Positions 24,947 to 32,885 of a DNA stretch of 64,000 nt are shown piece by piece (the stretch's first letter is position 1; the number at the start of each line of letters is the position of its first letter). The DNA is from Zeimonas sp050187175 (GTDB lineage Bacteria > Pseudomonadota > Gammaproteobacteria > Burkholderiales > Burkholderiaceae_E), in the NCBI GenBank assembly GCA_050187175.1, contig JBFWXS010000002.1, positions 124,001-188,000 on the forward strand, given 5' to 3'. The notes under the pieces are model-generated. The model had not been told where the DNA came from, made no database searches, and worked only from the letters and a program-made list of their open reading frames with translations. A program made the translations under genes and the position numbers.

Positions 24947-26448
24947 CGTCCGCAGCAGGGGCCCCGACCGTCGCAGCGCGTCGACGACGGCGTGCGGCGC
25001 GGCTGTGGCCGCTGCTGCTGGCCGCGGCCCTTGTCGGCGGCGGCGGTGTCCTGTTCGCCGCGCGCGATGCGCACGGGGACGCTGCACGCGATGACGCAGC
25101 CGCAGCGGCCGACGACAGCGAGCATGTCGGCGGGGCGACCACGGTGTTCGCCGTCGGCCGCAATGCATTCTCGTTTCCCGCCGCCAATCTGAGCGACGAA
25201 GAGCGCACCCGCTTCGTCATCGGCAATTCGTTCTTCCGGCGCAACTGGGTCCAGGCGCCCAGCTCCACGCGCGCGCGCGATGGGCTGGGGCCGCATTTCA
25301 TCGCGCGCTCCTGTGGCGGCTGCCATGTGCAGGATGGCCGCGGAGCGCCGCCCGAAATGCGCGACGGCCGGCAGGAGCAGCCGGTCGGACTGCTGTTCCG
25401 CTTGTCGGTGCCGGGCACCGACGCGCATGGCGGGCCGCGGCCCGAGCCGGTCTACGGCGATCAGTTCGCCAATGCTGCCGTGCGCGGTGTCAAGCCCGAA
25501 GGCGAGATCGCGGTGCGCCACCGTCTCGTGCGCGGCCGCTTCGCCGACGGTACGCCCTATGCACTGCGCAAACCCGAGTACCGCTTCCGCAAGCTCGGCT
25601 ACGGTCCGATGCGGCCGGACACGATGGTTAGCCCGCGCATCGCGCCGCAGGTGATAGGCATCGGCCTGCTCGAAGCGATCAGCGACGACGACATCCTCGG
25701 CAATGCTGCCGAGCAGGCGCGGCTGGGCAGCGCCATCCGCGGCCAGCCCAATCGCGTCTGGGACGCGCCCACGCAGCAGATGCGCATCGGGCGCCTGGGC
25801 TGGAAGGCCAATGTGGCGACCGTGGCGCATCAGACGGCGGCGGCATTCCATGGCGACATCGGCATCACGTCCGCGCTGTTTCCGGACGAAACCTGCACGC
25901 CGGCCCAGCGCGACTGCCTGGCGGCACCGCGCGGCGCGGCCGGCCGCGCGCCGGAGATCGACGAGCGCACGCTCGGCGACGTCACCTTCTACCAGGCGAC
26001 GCTGGCGCCGCCGGCACGGCGTGGCGCCGCGGACCCGCAGGTGCGCCGTGGTGCCGCGCTGTTCCACGAGGCGCAGTGCGCCGTCTGCCATCGGCCCAGC
26101 TACGTGACCGGCCGTGCGCCCTTGCCGCAGTTCAGCAGCCGCGCGCTGGAAGGGCAGTTGATCTGGCCCTATACGGACCTGCTGCTGCACGACATGGGCG
26201 ACGGACTGGCGGACGGCCGTCCCGATTTCGCCGCCGGCGGCCGGCAGTGGCGTACGCCGCCGCTGTGGGGTATCGGCCTGCTGCAAAGCGTGAACGGCCA
26301 TACGCGGCTGTTGCATGACGGCCGTGCGCGTGGTGTGCTCGAGGCGATCCTGTGGCACGGCGGCGAGGCACAGGCCAGTACCGATCGTGTCCTCAAGATG
26401 AATCGCGGCGAGCGCGATGCGCTGGTCAAGTTCGTGGAGTCGCTATGA
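24943..26448 (+). CDS. Di-haem oxidoreductase (DHOR/DUF1111, putative thiol oxidoreductase)
   Basis: 501 residues. GTG overlaps the previous stop (GTGA). The N-terminus has a basic stretch and one hydrophobic helix (LWPLLLAAALVGGGGVLF, about 22-39), serving as signal or anchor. Two c-type haem motifs: CGGCH (Cys124-His128) and CAVCH (Cys379-His383), spaced as in the di-haem cytochrome peroxidase-like DHOR family. GNSFFRRNWVQAPSSTRARD and HDMGDGLADGRPDFAAGG are family blocks. It would transfer electrons in the periplasm; with imelysins on both sides, oxidation or reduction of iron during uptake is the sensible role, though inferred. Confidence 0.93.
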   Translation: MTSAAGAPTVAARRRRRAARLWPLLLAAALVGGGGVLFAARDAHGDAARDDAAAAADDSEHVGGATTVFAVGRNAFSFPAANLSDEERTRFVIGNSFFRRNWVQAPSSTRARDGLGPHFIARSCGGCHVQDGRGAPPEMRDGRQEQPVGLLFRLSVPGTDAHGGPRPEPVYGDQFANAAVRGVKPEGEIAVRHRLVRGRFADGTPYALRKPEYRFRKLGYGPMRPDTMVSPRIAPQVIGIGLLEAISDDDILGNAAEQARLGSAIRGQPNRVWDAPTQQMRIGRLGWKANVATVAHQTAAAFHGDIGITSALFPDETCTPAQRDCLAAPRGAAGRAPEIDERTLGDVTFYQATLAPPARRGAADPQVRRGAALFHEAQCAVCHRPSYVTGRAPLPQFSSRALEGQLIWPYTDLLLHDMGDGLADGRPDFAAGGRQWRTPPLWGIGLLQSVNGHTRLLHDGRARGVLEAILWHGGEAQASTDRVLKMNRGERDALVKFVESL

Positions 26449-27683
26449 AATCTGCTGCCTGGGCGATCGCCTTCACCGCCGTGTGCGCGGCGCTGGCCGC
26501 CGCGCCGGCGGCCGCGCAGGGCACGACTGCAGATCGCGGCGTCAGCGCCGTGCCGTTCTATTCGTCGGCCGATCTGATGCACGGGGTGCAGCGTTTCTGG
26601 TTCCAGCCGCAGGCCGAGGCGTTCGCCGCCCGCAGCGCGGAGCTGGCGCAGGCGTTGTCGGCCCACTGCGGGCAGGCGTCCGCGCCGGCTCCTGCCTCGC
26701 CGTCCGCCCAGGCTGGCGCCCGCCAGCCGCTGGCGCCGCTGCAGCAGCGCTGGCTCGCGGCGGCGCAGTCATGGGATCGCTTGACCGGGGTGCTGATCGG
26801 CCCGCTGGTCGAGCGCCGCTCGCTGCGGCAGCTCGATTTCACGCCGACCCGCCCGGAACTGATCGAACGCGCGATCCGCAGCGCACCCGCCGACGAACGT
26901 GCCATGGAGCGGGTCGGTACGCCCGCCAAGGGACTGCCGGCGCTGGAATGGCTGCTGTGGACGCGGCCGGAGCGGCTCGGCCGCGGGCCGGATGCACCGG
27001 CCTGCCGATACGCGGTGCAGGTGGCCGCCGAGATCGCCCGCGAGGGGGCCTCGCTGCGCGATGCGTTCGCGGCGGCGGCGGCGCCGGCCGGCAGCGGCGG
27101 CAGTGGCGGCAGTGGCGGTAGCAGCAGTGGCAGCACTGGCGGCGGCAATGGCGCCGGTACCGCGGCGAACGGTGACGACGGCGATAGTGACGGCGAAGGT
27201 GAAGGAGCGTCGGCCGAAGCCGGCGCCGCGATCAGCGAGTTCATCAACCAGTTCGTCGGCGGCGTCGAGCGTCTGCGATGGCTGAACATAGAGAAGCCGC
27301 TGCGCAGCGCCGGCCAGTCGGGCAAGCCGCCGGCATTCCCGCGGCGCGACGCCGGCGCCACGTCCGCAGCCTGGGCGGCGCAATGGCAGGCATTGCGCAC
27401 GCTGGCGGTGGCGCCCGCCGGGGAAGCGGCACCGGCTCCGGGAACGGGGCTGGTGAGTCTCGAACATTTCCTGCGCGGCTGGGGGCGGCACGAGCTGGCC
27501 GATCGGCTGAAGCAGGCCGTCGGGCGCGCCGACCGCAGCCTGGCCAGCCTCGGGCCGACGCAGCCGCGGGCGCGGCTGCTGGCCGCATCCCGCGAGCTGG
27601 CGGCTTTCAAGCGCCTGCTGGAGAGCGACGTGGCGGCGGCAATGAAGATCAGCATAGGATTCTCGGATGCCGACGGCGACTGA
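26445..27683 (+). CDS. Second imelysin-family protein with a Gly/Ser-rich insert
   Basis: 412 residues; ATG overlaps the previous stop (ATGA). Signal peptide MKSAAWAIAFTAVCAALAAA to about AAAQG. The imelysin core includes PFYSSADLMHGVQRFWFQPQ and KGLPALEWLLW, where the first imelysin has GxHxxE: the His is Pro here, as is common in the second imelysin of such clusters. An insert at about 213-260 is a low-complexity Gly/Ser then acidic stretch (GSGGSGGSGGSSSGSTGGG and on to DDGDSDGEGEG) produced by GGCAGTGGC-type repeats. The C-terminal half has LVSLEHFLRGWGRHELADRL. Periplasmic iron-handling partner of the first imelysin. Confidence 0.88.
   Translation: MKSAAWAIAFTAVCAALAAAPAAAQGTTADRGVSAVPFYSSADLMHGVQRFWFQPQAEAFAARSAELAQALSAHCGQASAPAPASPSAQAGARQPLAPLQQRWLAAAQSWDRLTGVLIGPLVERRSLRQLDFTPTRPELIERAIRSAPADERAMERVGTPAKGLPALEWLLWTRPERLGRGPDAPACRYAVQVAAEIAREGASLRDAFAAAAAPAGSGGSGGSGGSSSGSTGGGNGAGTAANGDDGDSDGEGEGASAEAGAAISEFINQFVGGVERLRWLNIEKPLRSAGQSGKPPAFPRRDAGATSAAWAAQWQALRTLAVAPAGEAAPAPGTGLVSLEHFLRGWGRHELADRLKQAVGRADRSLASLGPTQPRARLLAASRELAAFKRLLESDVAAAMKISIGFSDADGD
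27090..27153 (+). repeat. In-frame 9-bp GGCAGTGGC-type repeats in imelysin gene
   Basis: Imperfect tandem copies of GGCAGTGGC encode a Gly-Gly-Ser linker in the second imelysin. The array stays in frame and probably varies in length between strains. Confidence 0.6.
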
Positions 27684-28905
27684 ACGCCGGGCGGCTGCCG
27701 GCCGCCGTCGCCTGCTGCGCGCGCTTCCGGCGTCGACGCTTGTGTGGCCGGCGGTGGTGCTGCCGACGCCGGCTGCCGCGGCATCGGCGGGAACCGCACC
27801 GGCCGGAAGCGCACCGGCCGCAAGCGCAACCGCGGCCCCACAGCCGCGGTCGCGGCCGCTGGCGCTGCTGGCAGCCGCGTGGGACGGCCGGGACGGGCAT
27901 CGCGTCGGCCTGCTGAAGGCGCGCGCCGGCGCCGCTGCGCTCGAGGTGTCGGCCGAGATCGACGTTCCGACGCGCGCGCATGCGCTGTATCCCGAGCGCG
28001 ACGGTCAGCTGCTCGCAGTGGCGCGGCGCCCCGGCGACTGGCTGCTGCGGTGGCGGCGCGACGGGCGCGAGGTGGCCTGGCATTGGGCCGAGCCCGACCG
28101 CGTCTTCAACGGCCACGTCATCGCCAGCCCCGACGGCCGCCGCGTCTTCACGACCGAAACCGACCTGGAGGACGGCCGCGGCCTGATCGGCGTGCGTGAC
28201 GCCCGAACGCTGGCCAAGCTTGCCGAATGGCCGACCTACGGCATGGATCCGCACGAGCTGCTGTGGACGCCGCCGGAGAGCGGGCCGCTGCGGCTGGTCG
28301 TGGCCAACGGCGGCATCCCGACGCAGGCGGAAACCGGCCGGCGCAAGCTGCACCTCGATCGCATGGATTCGTCGCTGGTCATGTTGAACCCGCGCGACGG
28401 AATGCTGGCGGGGCAATGGCGCCTGCCCGATCCGCGCCTGAGCCTGCGCCATCTGGCCTGGCATCGCGGCGCCGACGCGCCCCCGGTGCTGGGTATCGCA
28501 CTGCAGGCCGAACACGACGACGATGAGCGGCGCCGGGCGGCCCCGGTGCTGGCGGTGTTCGACGGCCGCCGGCTGCGCTCATGCGAAGCGGAGCGCTCGC
28601 TGGCAGGCTACGGCGGACAGATCGTCGCCGCCGGCGGTGGTTTCGTGGTGAGCTGCCCGCGCAGCGACGGCATCGCGATGTGGTCGGCGGATGGCCGCTG
28701 GCGGCGCTTTCAGGCGCTGGCCGAGGCCTGCCCGCTGGCCGTGACGCAGGCAGCAAAAACGCCCGCCGCCCTGATATGGGCTGGCGGGCGTCATGCCGTG
28801 CGGGTGCTGGGTGCCGCTGCGCCGCAGCCGGAACTGCCGGCGGCGGGGCTGAGGCTGGACAATCACTGGGCGGCTTTACCGGCGTCGGCCGACGCCCCCG
28901 TGTGA
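27667..28905 (+). CDS. DUF1513 protein of the imelysin iron cluster
   Basis: 412 residues, overlapping the second imelysin gene by 17 bp. The N-terminus RRAAAGRRRLLRALPASTLV is a candidate twin-arginine signal, followed by an Ala/Pro/Ser-rich stretch to about 60. The body resembles a seven-bladed beta-propeller: LALLAAAWDGRDGHRVGLL, HAHALYPERDGQLLAVARRP, TYGMDPHELLWTPPESGPLR and the Asp-rich return NPRDGMLAGQWRLPDPRLSL. The biochemical role of the family is unknown; its constant company with imelysins and a di-haem oxidoreductase points to periplasmic iron acquisition. Its 3' end carries, on the other strand, the terminator of the convergent cspA gene. Confidence 0.85.
   Translation: MPTATERRAAAGRRRLLRALPASTLVWPAVVLPTPAAAASAGTAPAGSAPAASATAAPQPRSRPLALLAAAWDGRDGHRVGLLKARAGAAALEVSAEIDVPTRAHALYPERDGQLLAVARRPGDWLLRWRRDGREVAWHWAEPDRVFNGHVIASPDGRRVFTTETDLEDGRGLIGVRDARTLAKLAEWPTYGMDPHELLWTPPESGPLRLVVANGGIPTQAETGRRKLHLDRMDSSLVMLNPRDGMLAGQWRLPDPRLSLRHLAWHRGADAPPVLGIALQAEHDDDERRRAAPVLAVFDGRRLRSCEAERSLAGYGGQIVAAGGGFVVSCPRSDGIAMWSADGRWRRFQALAEACPLAVTQAAKTPAALIWAGGRHAVRVLGAAAPQPELPAAGLRLDNHWAALPASADAPV
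28755..28791 (-). terminator. Intrinsic terminator of cspA, inside the DUF1513 coding region
   Basis: On the minus strand a stem of nine pairs (ACGCCCGCC with GGCGGGCGT) plus four inner pairs (GCCC with GGGC, one-base bulge) around the loop ATATCA is followed by TTTTT. It lies about 130 bp past the cspA stop codon. On the plus strand the same hairpin has no U-run, so it acts for cspA only. Confidence 0.75.
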
Positions 28906-28921
28906 CTGTCGCTCCGCGCGC

Positions 28922-29134
28922 TTAAAGCGGACGGATCGCGGAAGCCTGCAGGCCCTTCGGACCTTGCTTGACCGTGAACTCGACGCGCTGCTGTTCCTGC
29001 AGCGTCTTGAAGCCGGATCCCTGGATTTCCGAGAAGTGCGCGAAGAGGTCGGCGCCGCCATCATCGGGGGCGATGAAGCCGAAGCCTTTCGATTCGTTGA
29101 ACCACTTGACCACGCCGGTCACTCGATTGCTCAT
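28922..29134 (-). CDS. cspA: Cold-shock protein, CspA family
   Basis: 70 residues: MSNRVTGVVKWFNESKGFGF then FIAPDDGGADLFAHFSEIQG. RNP1 (KGFGFI) and RNP2 (DLFAHF) are intact, so this is a single-stranded nucleic-acid-binding cold-shock domain that works as an RNA chaperone in the cytoplasm. Start at ATG 29134 behind AGGAA; an in-frame extension upstream to 29200 belongs to the leader. A promoter candidate (29309-29337) implies a leader of about 170 nt, close to the long thermosensing leader of E. coli cspA, containing two perfect hairpins. Which paralogue (cspA, cspD or cspE) cannot be told. Confidence 0.95.
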   Translation of the reverse strand: MSNRVTGVVKWFNESKGFGFIAPDDGGADLFAHFSEIQGSGFKTLQEQQRVEFTVKQGPKGLQASAIRPL

Positions 29135-29308
29135 TATTGCGTTCCTATTGAGGCGCGTTGGACGATTTACACCGCGAAAACGCTTCGCGACGGCAGACAT
29201 CTATCAAGAGGTACACAACCAGCGGTTCGAGACCGAGACGCGCTGTCCTCTTGGGACAGGCCGGCTTGACGGGCAAAGGTGGGATCAACTTGAAACGTAT
29301 GCCCGCGC
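29135..29308 (-). promoter_or_regulatory. Long structured 5' leader of cspA
   Basis: Between the promoter candidate and the cspA start lie two perfect hairpins: CGCGAA-AACGC-TTCGCG (29173-29189) and CTGTCC-TCTTG-GGACAG (29243-29259). A long foldable leader is characteristic of cold-shock genes, where it controls mRNA stability and translation with temperature. Beyond it, 29338-29445 shows nothing further. Confidence 0.45.
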
Positions 29309-29337
29309 ACCCTAACCGATTCACCAACACTTGTCGA
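29309..29337 (-). promoter_or_regulatory. Candidate promoter of cspA
   Basis: On the minus strand TCGACA, 17 bases, TAGGGT. The -35 box is one base from consensus and the spacing is ideal; the -10 box is weak. It places the transcript start about 168 nt before the cspA ATG. Confidence 0.4.
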
Positions 29338-29445
29338 GCGCTATTTGGGGGAGGGCAAAAGGCGGTGGCGGCGTCGCAACGGCGCCCTGGCGCGGTCTGC
29401 GGGGCGGCCGCTTCAGGCCGCGACGTCCAGGCCTGCTGCCGTTCT

Positions 29446-29826
29446 TCAGCCGCGCAGCCGTTCGATCAGAGCGCGGGCGTAGGCTTCGATGTCAGCGGCG
29501 CGGGCGCCGTTTGCCGAGGTCATGGTTTCGAGCGAGCTGAGCGCGCAAAGCAGCGCCTTGACTTCGACGCCGGCTACCAGCCGGGCCTCGGGCGACAGCG
29601 CGCAGTGCTCGTCAGCCAGCCGGCGGCGGATGTCGTCGACGACTTCCTCGAGCCGCTGCTCGCACAGGCCGCGCGCCAGCAGCCGATGCGCGAAATCGCA
29701 GGCTTCGATGCCGCGCCGGCGCGCTTCGCGCGACACGTACTCGCTCATTTCGGGGCTCAGGCTCAGCACGAGTCCGGGGTGCCCTGGGCGCCCCGCGGCT
29801 TCGGGGTGAGACGGCGACTGGCTCAC
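29446..29826 (-). CDS. Hypothetical protein, small helical
   Basis: 126 residues, not recognised. GTG 29826 was chosen because AGGAGGAA sits about 8 bases upstream; the frame continues a few codons further to a TTG. The first ~25 residues are Pro/Gly/Ser-rich and disordered; the rest looks helical and amphipathic (SEYVSREARRRGIEACDFAH, then LEEVVDDIRRRLADEHCALS). It might be a ribbon-helix-helix-like or four-helix small protein, but no family is claimed. The strong ribosome site is the main support for the gene. It lies upstream of cspA on the same strand, 311 bp away. Confidence 0.6.
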   Translation of the reverse strand: MSQSPSHPEAAGRPGHPGLVLSLSPEMSEYVSREARRRGIEACDFAHRLLARGLCEQRLEEVVDDIRRRLADEHCALSPEARLVAGVEVKALLCALSSLETMTSANGARAADIEAYARALIERLRG

Positions 29827-29944
29827 GATAGAGGGTTCCTCCTGCAAGGCGGAACTCTAGACGCCTAGCCGGCGGCGAGCGAGGTCTCGCCTGTTCCCAG
29901 CAGGGTTTTCGCTGCGAAGCGGGCGCCGATCAGGCAGGCACTGT

Positions 29945-30475
29945 TCATTCGGGCTCGACGCCGAGCGCTACCAGGAAGCGCGACACCATGTTGTAGGTGG
30001 CCACAGTCGCGACGAATTCGACCACTTCGCGCACCGGCAGCTCGGCCGCCAGCGCGGCGAAGGTCTGGTCGGAGACCTTGACGGTGCGCGTCATCTCGAT
30101 CGCGACGCCGAGTGCCGCCTGCTCCGCGGCGTCGAACAGCCCGGCGGCGGTGCGCGCCGAGTCGGGCTGGCGCAGCGCGTCGAGCTGCGCCTGGCTGCCG
30201 CCGGCTTTCAGGAACTCCGGCGCGTGATGATGGAATTCGTAGTCGGCGCCGTTCAGGACGGCAACCACGCACATGGCGAGCTCGCGCAGCTTCGGCGACA
30301 GCTGCAGCTTCGTGCGCACCGAACCCAGATAGGCATTCCAGCCGGCTGTCATTTCCGGGCTGTGCAGCAGCATCCGGTCGAGGTTCAGCAAGCTGCCGCC
30401 GCGGCGGGCGCGAACGGCGGCGACGATGTCGTGCGGTTCGGTCAGATCGGCAGGGACGTACGGCACTCGTGGCAT
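29945..30475 (-). CDS. Carboxymuconolactone decarboxylase / AhpD-fold protein
   Basis: 176 residues. The pattern NLDRMLLHSPEMTAGWNAYL then LSPKLRELAMCVVAVLNGAD and YEFHHHAPEFLKAG is the CMD/AhpD fold (all-helical, oligomeric). The CxxC pair of AhpD peroxidases is absent; only one Cys is present before the histidine motif, so it is closer to the CMD-like hypothetical branch than to a thiol peroxidase. Start at ATG 30475 (MPRVPYVPADL), as TCTGGAG is 7 bases upstream; ATG 30481 is too close to it. Substrate unknown. Confidence 0.85.
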   Translation of the reverse strand: MPRVPYVPADLTEPHDIVAAVRARRGGSLLNLDRMLLHSPEMTAGWNAYLGSVRTKLQLSPKLRELAMCVVAVLNGADYEFHHHAPEFLKAGGSQAQLDALRQPDSARTAAGLFDAAEQAALGVAIEMTRTVKVSDQTFAALAAELPVREVVEFVATVATYNMVSRFLVALGVEPE

Positions 30476-30550
30476 CGGCATGCTCCAGAAAGGGGGCCCG
30501 TTGGGCGAGGGGGCCCGCTAGCATACTGCGCGCCGGGCCTGCGTTCGCGG

Positions 30551-30635
30551 CGGCTTTCCGTCCGCGTCGGCTTTCCGTCCGCGGCGGCTTTCCGTCCGCG
30601 TCGGCTTTCCGTCCGCGGCGGCGTTCCGTCCGCGG
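30551..30635. repeat. Five tandem copies of a 17-bp unit downstream of hemN
   Basis: Units read CGGCTTTCCGTCCGCG followed by T, G, T, G; the fifth has CGGCGTTCC. Copies 1 and 3 are identical, as are 2 and 4, suggesting amplification as a 34-bp pair. It lies between the CMD gene and the hemN stop, outside any gene on this reading. Confidence 0.9.
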
Positions 30636-30643
30636 CGGCCGAC

Positions 30644-32128
30644 TCAGGCGATGCGCGAGTACGAGGAAGCGGCCGGCGCCTGGGCGCCGGCGCCCAGATA
30701 GCGATCGAAGGCCATGGCAACCGCGCGGACCAGCAGCCGGCCGGTCGGTTCGATGTCGATGCCGTCGGGCCGGATCGAGATCGCGCCTGCCTGCGCCAGC
30801 GGCTCGAGCGCAGGCAGCGCATCGGCGAGCCAGTCGCGGCTGGCGATGCCATGCTGCCGGTCGAGCTCGGCCCAGCGCAGGCGGAAGTCGCACATCAGCG
30901 CCTGGATGGCGCTGCGCCGGATTCGGTCGTCGCGGCTCATGCTGAGCCCGCGCACGGTCGGCAGGCGGCCGTCGGCCAGCGCGGCGTAGTACGGTTCCAG
31001 TTCCTTGTCGTTCTGCGCATAGACGTCGCCGACGCACGAGATCGCGGAAACGCCGAACGCGATCAGATCGCCCGGCGCGTGCGACACGTAGCCCTGGAAA
31101 TTGCGATGCAGGCGTCCTTCGCGCTGGGCCACAGACAGCTCGTCGCTGTCGAGCGCGAAGTGATCGAGTCCGAGATGACGGTAGCCGGCTGCCTCGAGGG
31201 CGGCGACCGCCATCGCGAACATGCGCCCCTTCTCGGCCGAATCGGGCAGATCGGCGCTGATGATGCGCCGCTGCGGCTTGAACAGCGTCGGCAGGTGAGC
31301 GTAGTGGTACAGCGCGATCCGGTCGGGCCGCGCGGCGACCACGCGCTCGAGCGTGCGCTCGAAGCGCGCGGTGTTCTGCTTCGGCAGGCCATAGATCAGG
31401 TCGATGTTGATCGAATCGAAGCCGAGGCGGCGTCCGGCGTCGATCAGCGCGCGCGTCAGCTCGTACGGCTGGATCCGGTTGACCGCCGCCTGGACGTCGT
31501 GATCGAAATCCTGCACGCCGAGACTGATGCGGTTCAGCCCGAGCGCGCGCAGCGCCTGCAGGCGCGCCGGGTCCACGCTGCGCGGGTCGATCTCGATCGA
31601 GTATTCGCCGTCCGGCGCGAACTCGAAGACCTGACGCAGATGCTGCATCAGCTCGCCCAACTCCGCGTCGCTCATGAAGGTGGGGGTGCCGCCGCCGAAA
31701 TGCAGATGGTTGATGCGCTGGCCGCTGCCGGTGAGCGCGGCGACCAGGTCGATCTCGCGGCACAGCGCGTCGACGTACGGCCGCGCCATCGACTCATGGC
31801 GGGTGCCGATCTTGTGACAGGCGCAGTACCAGCAGATGCTCTTGCAGAACGGCAGATGCAGGTACAGGCCGAGCGCGTCGTCGCGGCGATCGCGCCGCGC
31901 CGCCAGCGCCCGGGCGTAGTCTCCTGACGGAAATGTAGGCTGGAAACGGTCCGCCGTCGGATACGAGGTATAGCGGGGGCCGCGGCCGCCGAAGCGCCGC
32001 AGCAGTTCCTCGTCGATGACCAGCGCGGACGGGGCGGCGGCGGGGGCGCACCGATCGGCCGGCGGCGCTTCGCGGGGCGCGGCGGGGCTACAGGCGAGAA
32101 GATCGGAAATCTGGATGGGCGCGTTCAT
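30644..32128 (-). CDS. hemN: Oxygen-independent coproporphyrinogen III oxidase HemN
   Basis: 494 residues; radical-SAM enzyme converting coproporphyrinogen III to protoporphyrinogen IX without oxygen (haem synthesis, cytoplasm). The CxxxCxxC cluster reads HLPFCKSICWYCACHK (Cys95, Cys99, Cys102, with Cys104 as in true HemN). Other blocks: HFGGGTPTFMSDAELGELM, SIEIDPRSV, LGVQDFDHDVQAAVNRIQP, NIDLIYGLPKQ and HRNFQGYV. The HNRNFQGYT-like region and the C-terminal domain distinguish HemN from HemW. The N-terminus carries about 30 extra Ala/Pro-rich residues. Start ATG 32128 has no good ribosome site. Such genes are often Anr/FNR-regulated, but no clear FNR box was found. Confidence 0.95.
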   Translation of the reverse strand: MNAPIQISDLLACSPAAPREAPPADRCAPAAAPSALVIDEELLRRFGGRGPRYTSYPTADRFQPTFPSGDYARALAARRDRRDDALGLYLHLPFCKSICWYCACHKIGTRHESMARPYVDALCREIDLVAALTGSGQRINHLHFGGGTPTFMSDAELGELMQHLRQVFEFAPDGEYSIEIDPRSVDPARLQALRALGLNRISLGVQDFDHDVQAAVNRIQPYELTRALIDAGRRLGFDSINIDLIYGLPKQNTARFERTLERVVAARPDRIALYHYAHLPTLFKPQRRIISADLPDSAEKGRMFAMAVAALEAAGYRHLGLDHFALDSDELSVAQREGRLHRNFQGYVSHAPGDLIAFGVSAISCVGDVYAQNDKELEPYYAALADGRLPTVRGLSMSRDDRIRRSAIQALMCDFRLRWAELDRQHGIASRDWLADALPALEPLAQAGAISIRPDGIDIEPTGRLLVRAVAMAFDRYLGAGAQAPAASSYSRIA

Positions 32129-32204
32129 CCGGGCAGTGTCGGCCACCGGCTGCCGGCGAGGCTTGACGATCCGCAATGTCGCCGCGGAAAGGGCGCGGGT
32201 CTCG

Positions 32205-32270
32205 CGGAAAGGCCCCATGGAAAGGCCCGGGGCAAGGCCCCTCGGAAGGGCCCCTCGGAAGGGCCGCGCG
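32205..32270. repeat. GC-rich tandem repeats upstream of hemN
   Basis: Decayed copies of GGAAAGGCCCC end in two exact 14-bp copies of CTCGGAAGGGCCCC-like sequence (around 32238-32264). They lie in the 260-bp divergent spacer between hemN and the PY-rich protein gene; otherwise no clear promoter elements were seen there. Confidence 0.6.
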
Positions 32271-32388
32271 GCGAACGTAACCCTTTGTAATCGTTCTGGC
32301 GGGCGGCCATGGGCGGCGCTAAGGTGAAGTCCTGTCAATCGCCGGATGATCGTCCGATCCCGGCGATCGCATCTCGAGGAGTTCCGCC

Positions 32389-32772
32389 ATGCGCACACTG
32401 GTCAGAATCGCGCTGGGTCTCGCAGCGACCGGGCTGTTCGCCGGAGCCGCTCAGGCTCACGGCGGCGTCAGCTGGTCGGTGACGATAGGCACGCCGGGCG
32501 TCTACGCGCCGCCGGTCGTGGTGCCTGCGCCAGTCTATGGACGCCCCATCTATCGCCCGTCCGTGATCATCGGCGCGCCGCCGCTGTATGCGCCGCCGCC
32601 TGTGTACGGGCCGCCGGTCTATTACGGGCCGCCGGTGGTCTACCCGCCGCGGGTCGTGGTGCGGCCGCCGGTCTACGTCGCTCCGCCGCCGTGGCATGGC
32701 CCGCCGCGGCACGGCTGGCACGGCGGACGCCCGGGCGGCGGGTATGGCGGCTGGCACGGGCATCGGCGTTGA
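32389..32772 (+). CDS. Small secreted Pro/Tyr/Val-rich protein
   Basis: 127 residues. Clear Sec signal peptide (MRTLVRIALGLAATGLFAGA, cleavage near AQA-HGG at 23). The mature part is low-complexity: PPVVVPAPVYGRP, then repeats of PPVYGPP, PPVVYPP and PPVYVAPP, ending in a Trp/His/Gly/Arg tail (PPWHGPPRHGWHGG, GWHGHRR). This composition is common in small proteobacterial envelope proteins of unknown function. CGAGGAGTTCC provides a ribosome site. The His-rich end could bind metal. No function is claimed. Confidence 0.82.
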   Translation: MRTLVRIALGLAATGLFAGAAQAHGGVSWSVTIGTPGVYAPPVVVPAPVYGRPIYRPSVIIGAPPLYAPPPVYGPPVYYGPPVVYPPRVVVRPPVYVAPPPWHGPPRHGWHGGRPGGGYGGWHGHRR

Positions 32773-32885
32773 GTGATGGGCGCTATTCGCCGGGCGTCGA
32801 TTGAGCCGAGCAACGTCGATAGGCGCTGATTCACTGCCGCTGATCTCGGCATGATAGACGCGGGCCGGTGCGATAATCCGGCCCG

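Noticed and set aside
29222..29240. tRNA-like T-arm GGTTCGAGACC
   Set aside because: No acceptor stem, anticodon arm or CCA end could be built around it.
30551..30635. CRISPR array
   Set aside because: Direct head-to-tail 17-bp units without unique spacers, and no cas genes in the window.
32285..32326. Sigma-70 promoter for the PY-rich protein (TTGTAA ... TAAGGT)
   Set aside because: Spacing of about 30 bases between the boxes is far from 17.
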